Counted from the stretch's first letter, positions 8,254 through 16,342 are shown. The stretch is 39,157 nt of DNA from Collinsella sp. (GCA_019414265.1 DXMJ01000007.1:1-39157); one strand, 5' to 3'. Numbers and translations are program-made. The notes: generated by a model from the letters alone, not told the origin.

Positions 8254-8268
8254 TGCCCCTTTTATATC

Positions 8269-8331
8269 TTGCGGTGGAATAGTTTCTGTCTGCGGCAGAA
8301 TAGGGCATCGACAGGAACTATTTCACCGCAA
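8269..8331. repeat. 22-bp near-perfect inverted repeat with 19-nt loop
   Basis: Arms 8269-8290 and 8310-8331 differ at two positions, both of which would form G-U pairs in RNA, giving an uninterrupted 22-bp helix. The loop begins with a partial copy of the arm (GCGG..AGAATAG). No T-tract follows on either strand, so it is not a standard terminator. Confidence 0.7.
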
Positions 8332-8351
8332 CTGATGAGGGGGAGCTGGAG

Positions 8352-9218
8352 ATGCTGACGATTGGGTGTCATCTTTCGACGACGAAGGGCTATCGGGCGA
8401 TGGGGGAGACGGCGCTATCCATTGGCGCCAACACCTTTGCATTCTTCACGCGCAACCCGCGCGGCGGCAAGGCGAAAGATCTTGACATGGATGACGTGGC
8501 GGCCCTGCGCGAGCTTATGGAGAAAAACGACTTTGGCCCGCTTGTGGCTCATGCCCCCTATACCTACAACCCCTGTTCTGCCAAAGAGCGGGCACGCGAG
8601 TTTGCCTTGGAGGCAATGGCCGAGGACTTGCAGCGTCTGGAAGCGCTGCCCGGCAACTACTACAACTTCCACCCCGGCGCGCATGTGGGGCAGGGGACTG
8701 ATGCCGGCATTCAGATGATCGTCGACACCTTGTGTCAGGTGATGTTTGAGGGGCAGCAGACGACGGTGCTGCTCGAGACCATGGCGGGAAAGGGTACCGA
8801 GGTGGGCCGTAGCTTTGAAGAGCTGGCGCGCATTATCGAGGGTGCTGCCGCCAGGCGTCCAGAGCTATCGGACAAGCTGGGCGTGTGTCTGGACACCTGC
8901 CATGTGAGCGATGCCGGCTACGACATCATCCATGATCTGGACGGCGTACTCGACGATTTCGACCGCGTGGTGGGTATCGACCGCTTGCGTGCCGTACACA
9001 TCAACGATTCGAAGAACCCCAGTGGTGCCCATAAAGATCGTCACGAGTGCATCGGCAAGGGCTACCTTGGCAGCGAGGAGTTTGGCGGCGGTATGCAGGT
9101 TATGCAGAATATTGTATCGAATGGCCGCTTGCGCGCATTGCCATTCATTTTGGAGACACCGAACGAACTTGCAGGTTATGCGGCTGAAATCAAACTGTTA
9201 AGGTCATTGCAGCAGTAA
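8352..9218 (+). CDS. nfo: endonuclease IV (AP endonuclease)
   Basis: A 288-residue TIM-barrel metalloenzyme that cleaves DNA at abasic sites in base excision repair. The nine zinc ligands are all recognisable in order: His in VAHAPY, His in NFHPGAHVG, Glu in LLETMAGKG, Asp and His in CLDTCHV, His in AVHINDSKN, Asp and His in KDRHECIGKG, and Glu in ILETPN. Length is typical. ATG 8352 follows GGGGGAGCTGGAG. It lies on the same strand as the aldo/keto reductase but beyond the inverted repeat, so it may be separately expressed. Confidence 0.97.
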   Translation: MLTIGCHLSTTKGYRAMGETALSIGANTFAFFTRNPRGGKAKDLDMDDVAALRELMEKNDFGPLVAHAPYTYNPCSAKERAREFALEAMAEDLQRLEALPGNYYNFHPGAHVGQGTDAGIQMIVDTLCQVMFEGQQTTVLLETMAGKGTEVGRSFEELARIIEGAAARRPELSDKLGVCLDTCHVSDAGYDIIHDLDGVLDDFDRVVGIDRLRAVHINDSKNPSGAHKDRHECIGKGYLGSEEFGGGMQVMQNIVSNGRLRALPFILETPNELAGYAAEIKLLRSLQQ

Positions 9219-9279
9219 TGACTGTCATAAAGTGGAGTGTTCCATTCACGTTATGGGTTTGTTTCAATCAGTTTTCTAA

Positions 9280-9308
9280 TTGCGGATTCTTCCAAACGGG
9301 TGCATAAT
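9280..9308 (+). promoter_or_regulatory. promoter of the amino acid ABC transporter operon
   Basis: TTGCGG, a 17-bp spacer and CATAAT, 57 bp upstream of the substrate-binding-protein start. Confidence 0.5.
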
Positions 9309-9365
9309 AGCCAACAGTTTTTGCAGACCTCTGAATCAAACGAGGTCACCGGAAGGAGACTGATT

Positions 9366-10226
9366 ATGAAGCTGAAGAAGCTTGGCGCATTTGCCGCCAC
9401 GGGTGCTATGGCGCTCGCTCTTGCTCTGACGGGCTGTGGTTCGTCCAACGCCACCTCTGGTTCTGATGCCGGTTCCAGCAGCTCTGACGACGCTAAGGTC
9501 GAGAAGGTCGACGGCTCCAAGGAGTACGCGCTCGTCAAGGATGGTACGCTCACCGTCGGCACCTCTGCCGAGTACGCTCCGTTTGAGTACAAGGATGACA
9601 ACGGCGATTATCAGGGCTTTGACCTTGAGCTCATCAAGGCCATCGGCGACAAGCTGGGCCTGGATGTCGAGTATGTCAACAATGACTTTGACACGCTGGT
9701 TCCGGGTGTCGCTTCGGGCGCCAAGTATGACGTTTCCATTGCGGCTATCACCGACACGCCCGAGCGTGAGAAGGAAGTCACTTTCTCTGATTCCTACTAC
9801 ATGGACGATCAGGCTATCGTGACCAAGGTCGATAACACCGACATCACGGCCGACAACTACAGCGAGAAGCTCAACAACGCCGATGCTACCATCATCGTCC
9901 AGTCTGGCTCGACCGCCGAGTCCTTTGCCCAGGAGAACTTCCCCAAGGCCAAGATTGTCCCCTACAAGGACGCCACCGAGTGCTTCAGCGCCCTGCAGTC
10001 CGATAAGGGCGACGCCGTAGTCACCAACCGCTCCGTTGCCAGCCAGCTGACCGCCGAGCAGTTCAACACCTGCCAGACCATCAAGCAGATCAGCACCGGC
10101 GAGGAGTACGCCATCGCCATCAACCAGGGCAACACCAAGCTCAAGGACGACATCAACCAGGCCATCAAGGACCTGACCGATGACGGTACCGTTGACGCCC
10201 TCATGGCTAAGTACAACATCAAGTAA
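9366..10226 (+). CDS. amino acid ABC transporter substrate-binding lipoprotein
   Basis: 286 residues from ATG 9366, which follows GGAAGGAG. The lipobox LALTGC has its cysteine at 24, followed by a Ser/Gly/Asp linker, so it is anchored on the outer face of the membrane. The mature part is a type-3 solute-binding protein: GTLTVGTSAEYAPFEYKDDNGDYQGFDLELIKAIGDKLG, FDTLVPGVASGAKYDVSIAAITDTPER and the C-terminal INQAIKDLTDDGTVDALMAKY. It is the first gene of a transporter operon with permease and ATPase. The family usually binds polar amino acids (Gln, His, Arg, Cys); the ligand cannot be assigned. Confidence 0.95.
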   Translation: MKLKKLGAFAATGAMALALALTGCGSSNATSGSDAGSSSSDDAKVEKVDGSKEYALVKDGTLTVGTSAEYAPFEYKDDNGDYQGFDLELIKAIGDKLGLDVEYVNNDFDTLVPGVASGAKYDVSIAAITDTPEREKEVTFSDSYYMDDQAIVTKVDNTDITADNYSEKLNNADATIIVQSGSTAESFAQENFPKAKIVPYKDATECFSALQSDKGDAVVTNRSVASQLTAEQFNTCQTIKQISTGEEYAIAINQGNTKLKDDINQAIKDLTDDGTVDALMAKYNIK

Positions 10227-10248
10227 AATAGCTACTTGATTGCTCGCG

Positions 10249-10318
10249 GGCCCTTTCCGCTTTGGCGGAGAGGGCCTTTGCGCTTCTCTTGACGGAGAGC
10301 ATTTCCGTCTCGTTTTGC
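10249..10318 (+). terminator. two tandem intercistronic hairpins (leaky terminators)
   Basis: Stem GGCCCTTTCCGC/GCGGAGAGGGCC (10249-10276) has a weak T-tail. A second stem GACGGA/TCCGTC (10291-10309) is followed by TCGTTTT. Placed between binding protein and permease, they probably keep the binding protein in excess. Confidence 0.6.
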
Positions 10319-10344
10319 CGACAACTTCTACGATAGGAGCCACC

Positions 10345-11706
10345 TTGTCTCGACTGAACAAAGGGGCTGCGGAGCAGCGTTTTCCACTGCCCGCCTTGCT
10401 CCAAAAGCTAGTCTGCGTCATGGCCGTGGCGCTCGCGCTGGTGTGTGTGGGGACATATGCGCCCACGACCGCCCAGGCGCTTGAGACCGCAAAGATTACC
10501 GCTCGACCCAACACCGGTTCGGGCAGCGCTGTGGTCGGCGGTACCGAGACGCGCATTACCTGGGAGGTCCAGGCCGATGCCGATGAGGAGCTGAGCGGTC
10601 TTTCGCTGACGTTTGTCGACGGCACGACGTTTGGTACCGATGACACGCGATTGACGATGCTCTCGGGCGAGGACCTCATGGATCGTACGCCCATGAAGCC
10701 CACGTGCAAGGCTGACGGCCAGACGCTCAAGATTGATTTTGGCGAGACGGCGCCTGCCGGCGGCTTTTTCCGTGTCGAGGTTTACGGCGTGAGCTTCCCC
10801 GTCGAGGGCGGCGATGAGGCCTTTAGCGGCACCTGTACGCTCGCTGACGGGTCGACCAAGAAGATCTCCAAGATTCCGTCGGTGGAGATCAAGGGCGTGA
10901 CGGCCTTCGATAACTTCTTGGCCGATCTTAAGGAGCAGCCGTGGGTCGAGGCTTGGAACTCCAATATGTTCCTGCGCCTGTTCTTAAACCCGGTCATTTT
11001 GGTCCAGAGCCTGCCGATCGTCTTCAAGGGCTTCCTTATGTCGCTTTCGATCGTGCTTGTGGCGTTTCCGCTGGCAATTCCCTTTGGCTTTGCCTTGTCG
11101 CTCATGCGCATCTCCAAGTCGCGCATCCTGCGTTGCCTTGCCGGCATCTATGTGAATATCATCCGCGGTACGCCGGCGTTCCTGCAGATCTATATCGCGT
11201 TCTTCGGTCTGCCGTTGGCCGGCGTCAAGGTGGACGACTATGTCTTGGGCGTTATCGTCATGGCCATGAACTCGTCTGCGTACCTATGCGAGATCTTCCG
11301 TGCCGGTATTCAATCGATCCCCAAGGGCCAAAACGAGGCTGCGCGTTCGCTGGGCATGAACGCGTTCCAGACGCTGCTCTATGTCATGATTCCGCAGACG
11401 TTCCGCAATGTTTTGCCTACGCTGACCAGCGAGTTTATCTTGCTTTACAAGGATACGTCGCTGCTTGCCGCCGTGGGTGTGGTCGAGATCGTCATGAACG
11501 CCCGTACCATCGTGGCCACGACGGGCTCCATTACACCGTACGTGGTTGCCGCCCTGTTCTATCTGGTCATCACCCTGCCGCTCGCTCGCTTGGTGAGTGG
11601 TCTTGAGGCGAGGCTTTTGGGCACGGCCGAGACCAAGAAGAAGCGTCCCGCCAAGAGCGCCGGACAGGTTGTCGCGACGCCCGCCGATCACATCGCCGGT
11701 CTGTAA
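10345..11706 (+). CDS. amino acid ABC transporter permease with N-terminal extracytoplasmic domain
   Basis: TTG 10345 follows AGGAG by 5 bases and precedes a signal-like segment (ALLQKLVCVMAVALALVCVG). About 175 residues of soluble, beta-rich-looking sequence come next (to EIKGVTAFDNF), then a standard HisM/GlnP-type permease of about 240 residues. The permease part has the EAA loop GQNEAARSLGMNAFQTLL and five or more membrane helices. Usual permeases are 210-230 residues, so the 453-residue form is a fusion with an exported domain. It could contact the substrate-binding lipoprotein, which is inference. Start confidence moderate, permease identity high. Confidence 0.93.
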   Translation: MSRLNKGAAEQRFPLPALLQKLVCVMAVALALVCVGTYAPTTAQALETAKITARPNTGSGSAVVGGTETRITWEVQADADEELSGLSLTFVDGTTFGTDDTRLTMLSGEDLMDRTPMKPTCKADGQTLKIDFGETAPAGGFFRVEVYGVSFPVEGGDEAFSGTCTLADGSTKKISKIPSVEIKGVTAFDNFLADLKEQPWVEAWNSNMFLRLFLNPVILVQSLPIVFKGFLMSLSIVLVAFPLAIPFGFALSLMRISKSRILRCLAGIYVNIIRGTPAFLQIYIAFFGLPLAGVKVDDYVLGVIVMAMNSSAYLCEIFRAGIQSIPKGQNEAARSLGMNAFQTLLYVMIPQTFRNVLPTLTSEFILLYKDTSLLAAVGVVEIVMNARTIVATTGSITPYVVAALFYLVITLPLARLVSGLEARLLGTAETKKKRPAKSAGQVVATPADHIAGL

Positions 11707-11718
11707 GGAGGTCCTATC

Positions 11719-12471
11719 ATGAGCGAAACCAATAACTCGAACGAGGTCGTCGTCAGCATCAAGAACCTCCAGAAGGCCTTTGGCGACAACGTGGTCCTGC
11801 GCGATATCGATCTGGATGTGCACAAGGGTGAGGTCGTTGTGGTCTTGGGCCCCTCGGGCTCGGGCAAGTCGACGATGCTTCGCTGCATCAATCGTCTGGA
11901 GCATCCCACGAGCGGCTCGATTATCGTTGAGGGCGTGGATGTGTGCGCCAAGGGTGTCGACCTCAACAAAGTGCGTACGCACCTGGGCATGGTGTTTCAG
12001 CAGTTCAACCTGTTCCCGCACTTGTCGGTCAAAAAGAACGTCATGCTTGCGCAACAAAAGGTGCTCAAGCGCAGCAAGGAAGAGGCCGAGAAGATCGCCG
12101 TCGAGGAGCTGACCAAGGTCGGTCTTGCCGAGCGCATCGATTTTATGCCGAGTCAGCTTTCGGGCGGCCAGCAGCAGCGCGTTGCCATCGCCCGCGCCCT
12201 GTCGATGAACCCGCACGTCATGCTCTTTGACGAGGCCACCTCGGCGCTCGACCCTGAGCTCGTGCGCGATGTCCTGGGCGTCATGCGCGACCTGGCGCAC
12301 GACGGTATGACCATGATCGTCGTGACGCACGAGATGGGCTTTGCCCGCGATGTCGCCGACCGCGTCGTCTTTATGGACGGCGGCGTCATTGTAGAAGAGG
12401 GTACGCCGAGCGAGGTCTTCGACCACCCCAAGAGCGAGCGCACCAAGGCGTTCTTGGGCAATATCTCGTAG
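11719..12471 (+). CDS. amino acid ABC transporter ATP-binding protein
   Basis: A 250-residue GlnQ/HisP-type ATPase. Walker A GPSGSGKST (residues 45-53), Q-loop FQQFNLFPH, signature LSGGQQQR, Walker B VMLFDEATSALD, and switch histidine VVTHEMGF. It powers uptake with the preceding permease, 12 bp upstream. AAGGAGG precedes the ATG. Last gene of the operon, followed by a strong terminator. Confidence 0.97.
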   Translation: MSETNNSNEVVVSIKNLQKAFGDNVVLRDIDLDVHKGEVVVVLGPSGSGKSTMLRCINRLEHPTSGSIIVEGVDVCAKGVDLNKVRTHLGMVFQQFNLFPHLSVKKNVMLAQQKVLKRSKEEAEKIAVEELTKVGLAERIDFMPSQLSGGQQQRVAIARALSMNPHVMLFDEATSALDPELVRDVLGVMRDLAHDGMTMIVVTHEMGFARDVADRVVFMDGGVIVEEGTPSEVFDHPKSERTKAFLGNIS

Positions 12472-12496
12472 TCGCTTTATATGACTGGCATAGCAG

Positions 12497-12533
12497 AAAA
12501 CGGGAGCTGGATGTGATCCGGCTCCCGTTTTTG
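12497..12533 (+). terminator. intrinsic terminator of the ABC operon
   Basis: A continuous stem AAAACGGGAGC(T)GGAT with its complement around a 3-nt loop, ending in a T-tract. Confidence 0.9.
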
Positions 12534-12588
12534 TTGGGACGCGAATGTGTTTTGGTGCAGAGCGCGTTACGGGCGGAGCTCATTGCCG

Positions 12589-13008
12589 CTAGGCCAGCTC
12601 CGCTCCAAGCGCGCGACAGGCGGTCTCGCCCTCGTCGTCGGGGGCGTCGTAACAGATGACGGAGTCGACCACGTTGACGCCTGCCTCGTCGGCGTCGGCC
12701 TTCCAGTTGTCCATCCACTCGCCCTCGGCCCACGAGTAGGAGCCAAAGAGGACGACCTTCTTATCGCCGAGGGTCTCCTTGACCTCGTCCCACATAGGCT
12801 GGAACTCGTCATACTCAAGCTCCTCGGAACCCATGGCGGGGCAGCCGAAGGCAATGGCGTCATAGCTGGCGGCCTTGTCTGCAGAGAAATCGGCGCAGGA
12901 GATGACCTCTGCCTCGGCGCCGGCATCGGTTGCACCTTCGGCAACGAAGTTTGCCATGGCCTCGGTGTTGCCCGTGCCGCTCCAGTAGACGACGGCGATC
13001 TTGCTCAT
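12589..13008 (-). CDS. short-chain flavodoxin
   Basis: 139 residues with the FMN phosphate loop SGTGNTEAMA (residues 10-19), and downstream GCPAMGSEE and SYSWAEGEWMDNW around the isoalloxazine. Flavodoxins carry one or two electrons and replace ferredoxin under iron limitation. ATG 13008 follows AAAGGA. It is the second gene after DUF3793 (46-nt gap), and possible DtxR-type boxes lie upstream of the pair, which fits iron-linked expression. Confidence 0.95.
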   Translation of the reverse strand: MSKIAVVYWSGTGNTEAMANFVAEGATDAGAEAEVISCADFSADKAASYDAIAFGCPAMGSEELEYDEFQPMWDEVKETLGDKKVVLFGSYSWAEGEWMDNWKADADEAGVNVVDSVICYDAPDDEGETACRALGAELA

Positions 13009-13054
13009 ATTGAGTCCTTTCGGTTGTGCGGCGTGCGGCCGCGTTTTGTATGCT

Positions 13055-13759
13055 CTATCGGGTTGCCTGGACAAGTTGTCCCAGGGTGCAGCCCTGTTGA
13101 TAGATGTACGTAAGGTATTGCGTGCATGCGCGATAGGAATCGAAGGTCGTGAGCGCCTGCTCAACGTTTGTGTATACCTTCCATGCGCCAAAGACCTTAT
13201 AGTTTTCGCCGTGCTGGACGATAAACTGATGGACATCTTCGTAGGGATAGCCCAAAAAATAGCCAATTTCGTGGGGGAACTCGCACATGCACCCCGTATC
13301 GCAGTGCCTATTTCGCGCGAGTGCGCAGACGCTGCTGTCATAGGCGCTTTCTGCGGCATTGCTGCTTGCCAGCGTGATGCGCGCGGCGAGATGCACCAGG
13401 GATGCGGGCAGGTTGTGGACATCGTAACCTTCGGCGGTAAGCGCCGTCGTGGCGCGGGGGTCGGAGAGGTATCGCATGAGGTCCGCAGGGCGGTACACAT
13501 AGATGAGCGCTCCGCAGGGGCGCCAGACCAAAACGCTCATATGGATCCCGAGTGGCTGGAGCTCGCGGTTGCATTGGGCAATGACCGCGAGCAGGCGAGA
13601 GCGTCGCTCTTCGATATGGGCGGCGCCGGGTTTTCCGCCTTGGTTGGCGTAAACGCCGGGATAGGTAAAGAGCGATGCCGGCTTGATGCCCGCGAGCGTG
13701 GGAGAGCAGTTGCGCACGACCGCTGCCTGAAACGTTGGAATGTCTATGGTTCGGGTCAC
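13055..13759 (-). CDS. DUF3793 family protein
   Basis: 234 residues from GTG 13759, with AAGGAG 4 bases upstream. The C-terminal half carries the hallmark of DUF3793: FPHEIGYFLGYPYEDVHQFI, then NYKVFGAWKVY and the ending CTQYLTYIY. The conserved HEIGxFLGYP patch and several Cys/His (HCDTGCMCEFPHE) suggest metal or cofactor binding, but no activity is known. It commonly sits beside flavodoxin in gut anaerobes, as here. Function unknown; a redox or iron-economy role is a guess from context. Confidence 0.9.
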   Translation of the reverse strand: MTRTIDIPTFQAAVVRNCSPTLAGIKPASLFTYPGVYANQGGKPGAAHIEERRSRLLAVIAQCNRELQPLGIHMSVLVWRPCGALIYVYRPADLMRYLSDPRATTALTAEGYDVHNLPASLVHLAARITLASSNAAESAYDSSVCALARNRHCDTGCMCEFPHEIGYFLGYPYEDVHQFIVQHGENYKVFGAWKVYTNVEQALTTFDSYRACTQYLTYIYQQGCTLGQLVQATR

Positions 13760-13781
13760 GGCGCTCCTTACGGATCTAAAC

Positions 13782-13860
13782 TGTTAGCCTAGGAAAACTT
13801 ATACACGAAAGTAAGCCTTGGTCAACTAAAAAGTTTGAATAGGGAAACTAATTGACCGAA
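13782..13860. promoter_or_regulatory. possible iron-regulator (DtxR/IdeR-like) sites
   Basis: GTTAGCCTA at 13783-13791 equals the core of the actinobacterial iron box. A second GTAAGCCTT core lies at 13811-13819. AGTTT and AAACT half sites near 13831-13850 form a further imperfect palindrome. The position upstream of DUF3793-flavodoxin fits. The outer halves match poorly, so this is suggestive only. Confidence 0.35.
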
Positions 13861-13887
13861 CGGACATGATTTTGGGTTAAGATGGAG

Positions 13888-13904
13888 ACACCCCATGGGG
13901 GTAT
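13888..13904. promoter_or_regulatory. CsoR-type copper operator
   Basis: ACACCCCATGGGGGTAT is a near-palindrome of the CsoR class (TACCCC..GGGGTA). It lies directly downstream of a TAAGAT -10-like element and 30 bp before an HMA-domain gene, a position where binding would block transcription until copper is present. Confidence 0.65.
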
Positions 13905-13933
13905 CTAGATAGGGCTACTTGAAAGGGGAGCGC

Positions 13934-14317
13934 ATGAGTGACTTGCTCAACCCTGCGAATCTCATCGTGCTGGCCGTCATTGCCGTCGGCATGTTTTTTG
14001 GACTGCGTCGCATTGCCGCTTCGGCACACGGGAAGAGTTGCTGCAGCGACGGTGCGAGCGGCAAGAAGGCCAAAAAGGTTGTTGTGGTGGATACCGATGC
14101 GTCACACTATCCCTATAGCGATGAGCTGCTCGTCGGTGGCATGAGCTGTGACGGCTGCGCTCAGAACGTAGCCAATGCCCTCAATGCGCTGGACGGCGTG
14201 TGGGCAACGGTAACGTACGCGGACCACACAGCGCGCGTGCGCTCCAAGCGGCCAATCGATCGCGGTGTCCTTGAGACGGCCGTGAGAGATGCGGGTTACT
14301 ACGTCATGACGCTGTAG
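13934..14317 (+). CDS. membrane-anchored heavy-metal-associated (CopZ-like) protein
   Basis: 127 residues from ATG 13934 (AAAGG 7 bases upstream). One N-terminal membrane helix (about 8-24) is followed by a short linker with Cys36-Cys37, a basic patch, and a 65-residue HMA domain with GGMSCDGCAQNV (Cys72, Cys75), the metal-binding CxxC. The ending RDAGYYVMTL is normal for the fold. It likely binds Cu(I) at the membrane. The CsoR-type operator just upstream supports copper. No copA or csoR is in view, so the partner ATPase must be elsewhere. Confidence 0.88.
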   Translation: MSDLLNPANLIVLAVIAVGMFFGLRRIAASAHGKSCCSDGASGKKAKKVVVVDTDASHYPYSDELLVGGMSCDGCAQNVANALNALDGVWATVTYADHTARVRSKRPIDRGVLETAVRDAGYYVMTL

Positions 14318-14343
14318 GCCTTGCCTTGGATGCGCGTCCTTGT

Positions 14344-14769
14344 CTAGGCTCGTCCGCGCAGTTCGATGTCTTGGATATCGTCGAAGTCGATGGCGATGTC
14401 TTTGAGCTTGAGGAGCTTGAAGGCAGGGAGTACCTCGTCAAGGATGCCGGTGCGGCTGCGATAGCCGTACGTATCGTAATAGGTGACGCGCACCAAGTCG
14501 CCGCGTTTGAGGCCCTCGAGCTTTTGCGAAAGCTCGAGGGCTTTTTCTTCCGTGAGCTCACGTTTTTGTTCGACGGTGATTTCCTGCTTGCGCACGAGTT
14601 CGTAGTATCCCGTGAGGGCGGCAAAGGGCATAAACTGTGCGGCGCGGTTGGCGCGCACGGCACCGTTGGCAGTGAGGTTGGGGTCGGCTGCGCGGCGTCT
14701 GCCCTCGGGGTCCGCCAGGCGCTCGAAGGCGGTCGGCGGGCGCATGGGCTGTTGTTTGGGTTTAGGCAC
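14344..14769 (-). CDS. YolD-like family protein
   Basis: 141 residues from GTG 14769, chosen because GGAGG lies 5 bases upstream; a TTG at 14781 is also possible. RAAQFMPFAALTGYYEL followed by a long charged helix and a beta-rich C-terminus (RVTYYDTYGYRSRTGILDEV) is the YolD pattern. YolD genes nearly always follow a UvrX-type Y-family polymerase, and here the start overlaps the polymerase stop by 8 bp, implying translational coupling. It is thought to assist or regulate the polymerase in the SOS response; mechanism unknown. Confidence 0.9.
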   Translation of the reverse strand: MPKPKQQPMRPPTAFERLADPEGRRRAADPNLTANGAVRANRAAQFMPFAALTGYYELVRKQEITVEQKRELTEEKALELSQKLEGLKRGDLVRVTYYDTYGYRSRTGILDEVLPAFKLLKLKDIAIDFDDIQDIELRGRA

Positions 14770-16267
14770 GGTGTCCTCCAACTTGATCGTTGCGCTCGCG
14801 CGCGGTGGCGCCGGCGGTAAAGCTTAATCCCTTGACGAGCGCGTTCTTGCCGTACTTGCCTTTCACGGCCAGGACGGCGCGCGCCAGGTCGCGCTCGCGC
14901 TCATCGGCCTCGATATCGCTGAACAGATCGATGGTGGCAAATTCCTCGGGCACAAGATTGCTAAAGCCCAGGTTGATGCGCTTGACCGGTCGTTTGGGAT
15001 CGACAGTCTGCGCCCAGAGCTCATCGAAATAGCCCATGATCTTCTTAAACGAATTGGTACGCTCGGGCAGCTTGCGCGAGGCGTTGGAGTGCGCAAAGAG
15101 CGCGGCATAGCCACCACGCGGTTTGCCACCATGCTCTCCCACAAAGATGCCATCGATTGCCTGCGCTTCGCGCACCAGGCGGCGCCGTTCGTCATCGCGC
15201 TGGACGGGCTTGGGAGCACGGGGCGCGAGCTCGGGGCCGGCGGTTGCGGTGGGTTCGATGCTCGACGTACTCGAGCGCAGGTGTCCGCATCCGTCCACAT
15301 ATTGTGCAGTACCGCTGGCATCAAGCCTGCGTATGTCGGCGCGCTCGCTCGCGTAGCCCACAAAGAGCGAGATGCTGTCGCAGACCACGTGCTTATCGAT
15401 CAAGTCCAACACGGCGTTGTCGACCATCTCGCGCAAGACGGTGTAGGCCTGCTCGTAGGCATAGCCCTTCGAGAGCACCTGTCCTGTGGTGGTCGAAGTT
15501 GCTTGCGGGCGATAGGCTTGGATATCGGCGATGGTTGTCGGCTCGCGCCCGAAGGCATGGTCGATGAGATATTCGGCATTGACGCCGAGCTCGTCGTAAA
15601 GCAGGTTTTCGTCGAGCGCCGCGACGCCCATCAGATCGTAGACGCCGTATTTCTCGAGGCGGGCTGCCACGCCGGGACCGATGCCCCAGATATCGGTGAT
15701 GGGACGATGGGGCCAGATCTCCTTGCGAAAGGTCTCGTCGTCGAGTATGCCGATACGGCTGGGTACGTGCTTGGCGGTAATGTCGAGCGCTACCTTGGCC
15801 TGGAATAGGTTGGGGCCGATGCCGACCGTCGCCGTGATGCCGGTGCGCGCGAGGACCTCGTCGCGCAGCGTGCAGGCGAACCCTTCCGCATCGGTGTGAT
15901 AGAGGTCCAGATAGGGCGTCACGTCGATAAAGCACTCATCGATGGAGTAGACGTGCACGTCCTGGGGGCTGACGTATTCCAGATAGATACCGTAGATTTT
16001 CGCCGACACCTCCATGTAATGCTGCATGCGCGGTACGGCCGTGATGTAGTCGATGTCATCGGGAATTTCGAACAGACGGCAGCGATTGTGTATCCCGAGG
16101 TCCTTCATGGCCTGTGTGATGGCGAGGCAGATGGTCGTGCGCCCGCGCGATTCGTCGGCAACGACCAGGTTGGTGGTGAGCGGATCGAGCCCACGGTCGA
16201 CGCACTCGACGCTGGCATAAAACGTCTTGAGGTCGATGCAGATATAGGTGTGCTGCTCGTGCGCCAT
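14762..16267 (-). CDS. Y-family DNA polymerase (UvrX/DinB-like)
   Basis: 501 residues from ATG 16267, with AAAGGA 5 bases upstream. CIDLKTFYASVEC contains the first metal-binding Asp12 and the steric-gate region. YSIDECFIDVT carries the catalytic Asp-Glu. The thumb HhH segment (DIWGIGPGVAARLEKYGV) and little-finger domain follow, with an insert rich in Pro/Ala/Arg around residues 345-375. This is the UvrX-type subgroup that copies past lesions. Two LexA boxes and a consensus promoter precede it, and it forms an operon with YolD. Confidence 0.95.
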   Translation of the reverse strand: MAHEQHTYICIDLKTFYASVECVDRGLDPLTTNLVVADESRGRTTICLAITQAMKDLGIHNRCRLFEIPDDIDYITAVPRMQHYMEVSAKIYGIYLEYVSPQDVHVYSIDECFIDVTPYLDLYHTDAEGFACTLRDEVLARTGITATVGIGPNLFQAKVALDITAKHVPSRIGILDDETFRKEIWPHRPITDIWGIGPGVAARLEKYGVYDLMGVAALDENLLYDELGVNAEYLIDHAFGREPTTIADIQAYRPQATSTTTGQVLSKGYAYEQAYTVLREMVDNAVLDLIDKHVVCDSISLFVGYASERADIRRLDASGTAQYVDGCGHLRSSTSSIEPTATAGPELAPRAPKPVQRDDERRRLVREAQAIDGIFVGEHGGKPRGGYAALFAHSNASRKLPERTNSFKKIMGYFDELWAQTVDPKRPVKRINLGFSNLVPEEFATIDLFSDIEADERERDLARAVLAVKGKYGKNALVKGLSFTAGATARERNDQVGGHRA

Positions 16268-16281
16268 CCGTGTCCTTTCAT

Positions 16282-16312
16282 CAAACACATGTTCTTATCG
16301 AATACCTGTTCG
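16282..16312. promoter_or_regulatory. tandem LexA (SOS) boxes
   Basis: 16299-16312 reads CGAATACCTGTTCG and 16282-16295 reads CAAACACATGTTCT. Each matches the Gram-positive LexA consensus CGAACRNRYGTTYG at all but one position when read on the better strand. Centres are 17 bp apart, covering the start point and early transcript of the polymerase promoter. Confidence 0.8.
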
Positions 16313-16341
16313 ATAATACCCGCTCGTCCGGACATCGTCAA
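16313..16341 (-). promoter_or_regulatory. promoter of the Y-polymerase/YolD operon
   Basis: On the minus strand TTGACG (16341-16336), a 17-bp spacer and TATTAT (16318-16313), immediately followed by the LexA boxes. Confidence 0.8.
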
Positions 16342-16342
16342 A

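Noticed and set aside
9336..12426. long minus-strand frames opposite the ABC transporter genes
   Set aside because: Shadows of three genes with unambiguous ABC transporter motifs.
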